40,699 nt of DNA from positions 1 through 40,699 of the IMG/VR virus record IMGVR_UViG_3300020445_000013. One strand, 5' to 3'. A program made the translations under genes and the position numbers. The DNA comes from a virus. The notes beneath the pieces are model-generated. The model ran no database searches. It was not told where the DNA came from and saw only the letters and a program-made list of their open reading frames with translations. Shown piece by piece: positions 38,354 to 40,699 of the stretch. The stretch's first letter is position 1, and each line of letters starts with the position of its first letter.

Positions 38354-40699
38354 TACTTACCTCCTTTTAGTTCTTCAATTTCTGCTTTGAGTTCTTTTAT
38401 TGCCTCAATTAAATACCCAACTGTATTGCCATAAGCTACAGACTTATACTCACCATCCATAACTAACTCAGGAGCTATTTTTTCTATTTCTTGTGCGATA
38501 ACACCAGAACCTTTTTCGTTATCTTTAGTATATGTAACACCTCGCATTTGAGAAACTTTGTCTAAAGCATTGTCAATTGTCTTTACATCTGACTTTAATC
38601 TTTCATCTGAATAAGCTGTAACATTACCAACAGCAGTCGCATTACCAGAGCTATCTATTGTGAATTTAGTTGCGTTGTTATTTTGGAATAGCCAAGCATC
38701 AGCACTATGTAAAATTGTTGTTCCGTTATTATAGAAATAAAATCTTTGTGATTGAGTTCCGTTACCAGCATTATCTGAATACCAAGCACCCGTCTTCAAT
38801 GCTACCCCTGTTTCAAGTAAACCATCAAATGTTGTTGCAGTTGCAGTTCCAGTAATATCAACTCCACCTGAGCCTGTTGCAAGTTTTGCAGAATTATCGT
38901 GATAAAGAGTTACTGCTCCATCTACTACACAATGTACATAAGTTTCACCAGTATATTTTTTAAGAAGTAAATCATTCCCACGAAGAATTAAACTACCCGA
39001 ACCATTTTCATCTATATAAGTATTATTATCAGTACCATCATGGTAAATTTCTAAGTCTGGTGTAGTTGCATCTCCGAAAGTTGCTTTAACATTATCGCCT
39101 AAGTAAATGCCACTTGCGGTAGTGGACAATTTCTCAGAACCTGAATGATACAATTTAACATAGCCATCATTTTGAAATTTAGCCATGCTAGTACCATCAG
39201 ACTTTTCAATAGCTATTTCTGTTCCACCTCTTATCTTTAAATCTCCATTATTTGTATCTGCAATAATAGAATTAGTACCATCATGGTATATTTCTAAATC
39301 TGGCGTTCCTGAATCACCTGCAGTTATTTTGACGTTATCGTTAAAGTGTACTCCTGAAGCTCCACCTACTGCTGCAGGTATTGTTGGCGTTCCTGATAAG
39401 TCTGAATAAGCAACTTGCGCAAAAGCTCCATCGTGAGCTAGGAAGTGGCCAGAAGTTCCTGCTGCAGGCACTAATCCTGAGTTACCTGTTGCCTGTCCTG
39501 CATTAAATGTAATATTTCCTGTCATCGTGCCACCTGCTTTAGGCAAGGCAGCTCCAGCAGTAGTTGTTGTGCTAGTTAATACTGCATCTCTTGTTGCTAT
39601 ATCTATTCCATCTACAGTTCCTGATACGATTATATTTCCTGTAACATCAAAATCTTTATTAACAGTCCATTTAGTTCCTGAGTGAACATATTTTAATTCA
39701 GCACTTGCACCATCTATTGTAATACCTGAGCCATCTGCAGCAGAACTATCTGCAGCTCCACTTGCTAGAACCATATTTTTATCATCAACAGTTAAAGTAG
39801 TTGAATTGATAGTCGTAGTCGTACCATTAACAGTCAAGTTACCACTCATGGTTACTCCACCTGTTATATTAATGTTACCTGTTCCTGTAATGTCGTTTGA
39901 ATTTAAATCTAAATCGCCTCCAAGTTGAGGTGAACCATCTTGAACTATAGATGTTAATGAGCCAGCAACAATTTGTTGCCAAGCTGAACCATCATAATAT
40001 TTAAGAGCATTTGCACTTGTATTAAATGCTAAGTCTCCTGCATCAAGAGATGATGAAGGGTCTGAGCTATCAACTCTATATCTTTCAGCAAAACTATTAA
40101 CTCCTGCAACATTGGAAGCTACTGTATTTACATTAGCAATAGCACCAGCAACTGTTGAAATATTTGAGTTTGCTCCTGCAACTGTAGTGATATTTGCATT
40201 ATTACCAGCAGCAGTTGTCACATCTGAAGAAATACCTGCGACTGTAGTTACATTAGCTGCAACTCCAGCGACAGTTGTTGTGTTTGCAGCAATTCCTGAA
40301 ACAGTTGTAATATCACTTGAGATACCAGCAAGGGTATTCATATTTGTAACATTGCCTGAAGTACCAAGTACGTTCATGTCATTAACAACATCAGCAGTTC
40401 CAAGTGTATTCATATCAGTTACAACATCTGCAGTTCCTAAAGTATTCATGTCAGCTACAACATCAGCAGTTCCTAAAGTATTCATATCTGCAACTACATC
40501 TGCAGTTCCTAAGATTGCCATGTCGGCTACTGCATCGGCAGTTCCTAACAATCCTATTTCTGTAGCTTTAGCTGCGACTGCTCCAATATCTGTAGCGTCA
40601 GCAGCGACAGCAGTTACATCTGCAGAAATACCAGCGACTGTAGTTACGTTTCCTGATATGCCTGCGACTGTTGTTACATTGGCATTGTTATTAGCGACT
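38353..40699 (-). CDS. Tail fibre protein, C-terminal part (continues from window start)
   Basis: The larger part of the fibre whose N-terminus is at 1-986; the frame is open to the right edge, so the TTG at 40549-40551 is not the true start. It begins in the VAGISxNVTT repeats, followed by six 12-residue repeats (LGTADVVADMNT, about 40333-40548), more VAG repeats, a beta-rich shaft with two PDLEIYHDGT repeats, and a C-terminal intramolecular chaperone of the peptidase S74 type: YSDERLKSDVKTIDNALDKV, then GVIAQEIEKIAPELV. The S-D-E-R-L-K motif holds the Ser-Lys pair that self-cleaves after trimer folding. The final 25 residues form a coiled coil. Confidence 0.9.
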   Translation of the reverse strand, partial: VANNNANVTTVAGISGNVTTVAGISADVTAVAADATDIGAVAAKATEIGLLGTADAVADMAILGTADVVADMNTLGTADVVADMNTLGTADVVTDMNTLGTADVVNDMNVLGTSGNVTNMNTLAGISSDITTVSGIAANTTTVAGVAANVTTVAGISSDVTTAAGNNANITTVAGANSNISTVAGAIANVNTVASNVAGVNSFAERYRVDSSDPSSSLDAGDLAFNTSANALKYYDGSAWQQIVAGSLTSIVQDGSPQLGGDLDLNSNDITGTGNINITGGVTMSGNLTVNGTTTTINSTTLTVDDKNMVLASGAADSSAADGSGITIDGASAELKYVHSGTKWTVNKDFDVTGNIIVSGTVDGIDIATRDAVLTSTTTTAGAALPKAGGTMTGNITFNAGQATGNSGLVPAAGTSGHFLAHDGAFAQVAYSDLSGTPTIPAAVGGASGVHFNDNVKITAGDSGTPDLEIYHDGTNSIIADTNNGDLKIRGGTEIAIEKSDGTSMAKFQNDGYVKLYHSGSEKLSTTASGIYLGDNVKATFGDATTPDLEIYHDGTDNNTYIDENGSGSLILRGNDLLLKKYTGETYVHCVVDGAVTLYHDNSAKLATGSGGVDITGTATATTFDGLLETGVALKTGAWYSDNAGNGTQSQRFYFYNNGTTILHSADAWLFQNNNATKFTIDSSGNATAVGNVTAYSDERLKSDVKTIDNALDKVSQMRGVTYTKDNEKGSGVIAQEIEKIAPELVMDGEYKSVAYGNTVGYLIEAIKELKAEIEELKGGK
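40333..40548 (-). repeat. Six 36-bp tandem repeats in tail fibre
   Basis: Six in-phase units encode LGTADxVxDMNT variants, changing to LGTSGNVTNMNT in the last unit. They differ at a few bases each and could expand or contract by slippage, changing fibre length. Confidence 0.85.
40624..40699. repeat. Terminal 76-bp repeat, right copy
   Basis: Identical to 9..84; see the left copy. Joining the two gives about 40,623 unique bases if the genome is circularly permuted in the assembly. Confidence 0.85.

Noticed and set aside
40549-40551. TTG at 40551 as the real start of a separate 732-residue fibre gene
   Set aside because: No ribosome site, and the frame is open to the edge and joins in frame with the N-terminal fibre part at the other end.

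Overview
The window is an almost complete genome of a T7-like podovirus (Autographivirus type). All genes I can support lie on the minus strand, so transcription runs leftward. The AT-rich sequence, the T7-style gene order, a tyrosine integrase beside a tRNA-derived attP, and a B12-dependent (class II) ribonucleotide reductase together recall the integrase-carrying pelagiphages of the HTVC011P/HTVC019P type. A marine SAR11-like host is therefore likely, but this is inference. Two ends of one tail fibre gene sit at the two window ends and share an exact 76-base repeat (9..84 = 40624..40699). The molecule is probably circularly assembled, with the cut falling inside that gene.

Layout in transcription order. 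(1) 32.46-31.7 kb: a gene-free block with a candidate host promoter, a phage-promoter-like site and a four-unit 12-bp tandem repeat; the physical genome end probably lies here. (2) 31.7-28.6 kb: an early accessory region of tiny genes. These are separated by three long covarying hairpins, seven copies of a 13-bp motif and a repeated leader. (3) 28.6-26.5 kb: a lysogeny/regulation block with two small overlapping ORFs, a winged-helix regulator, integrase and attP carrying the 3' part of a tRNA-Thr(UGU) gene. (4) 26.4-15.0 kb: phage RNA polymerase, ssDNA-binding protein, endonuclease I, amidase, primase-helicase, an HExxH protein, DNA polymerase, a possible nuclease, 5'-3' exonuclease, a DUF3310-like protein and the class II RNR. 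(5) 15.0-1.0 kb: three small gp7.3-like proteins, portal, scaffold, capsid, tail tubes A and B, and internal virion proteins A to D. (6) Tail fibre across the ends, a second fibre-like protein, a string of small membrane/secreted proteins (holin and spanin candidates), tiny Cys-rich and basic proteins, terminase subunits, and a T4-type lysozyme.

How it works together: host polymerase would start the early region. The phage RNA polymerase would then read a family of related sites placed before ssb, inside the exonuclease gene, at the end of the RNR gene, before the capsid gene and before the tail fibre gene, much as T7 does. attP lies between int and the RNA polymerase gene. Integration would therefore cut the polymerase gene off from upstream early transcription, which suggests a simple lysis/lysogeny switch. 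The early-region cassette of hairpins, 13-mers and leaders is the part least explained by known T7 biology.
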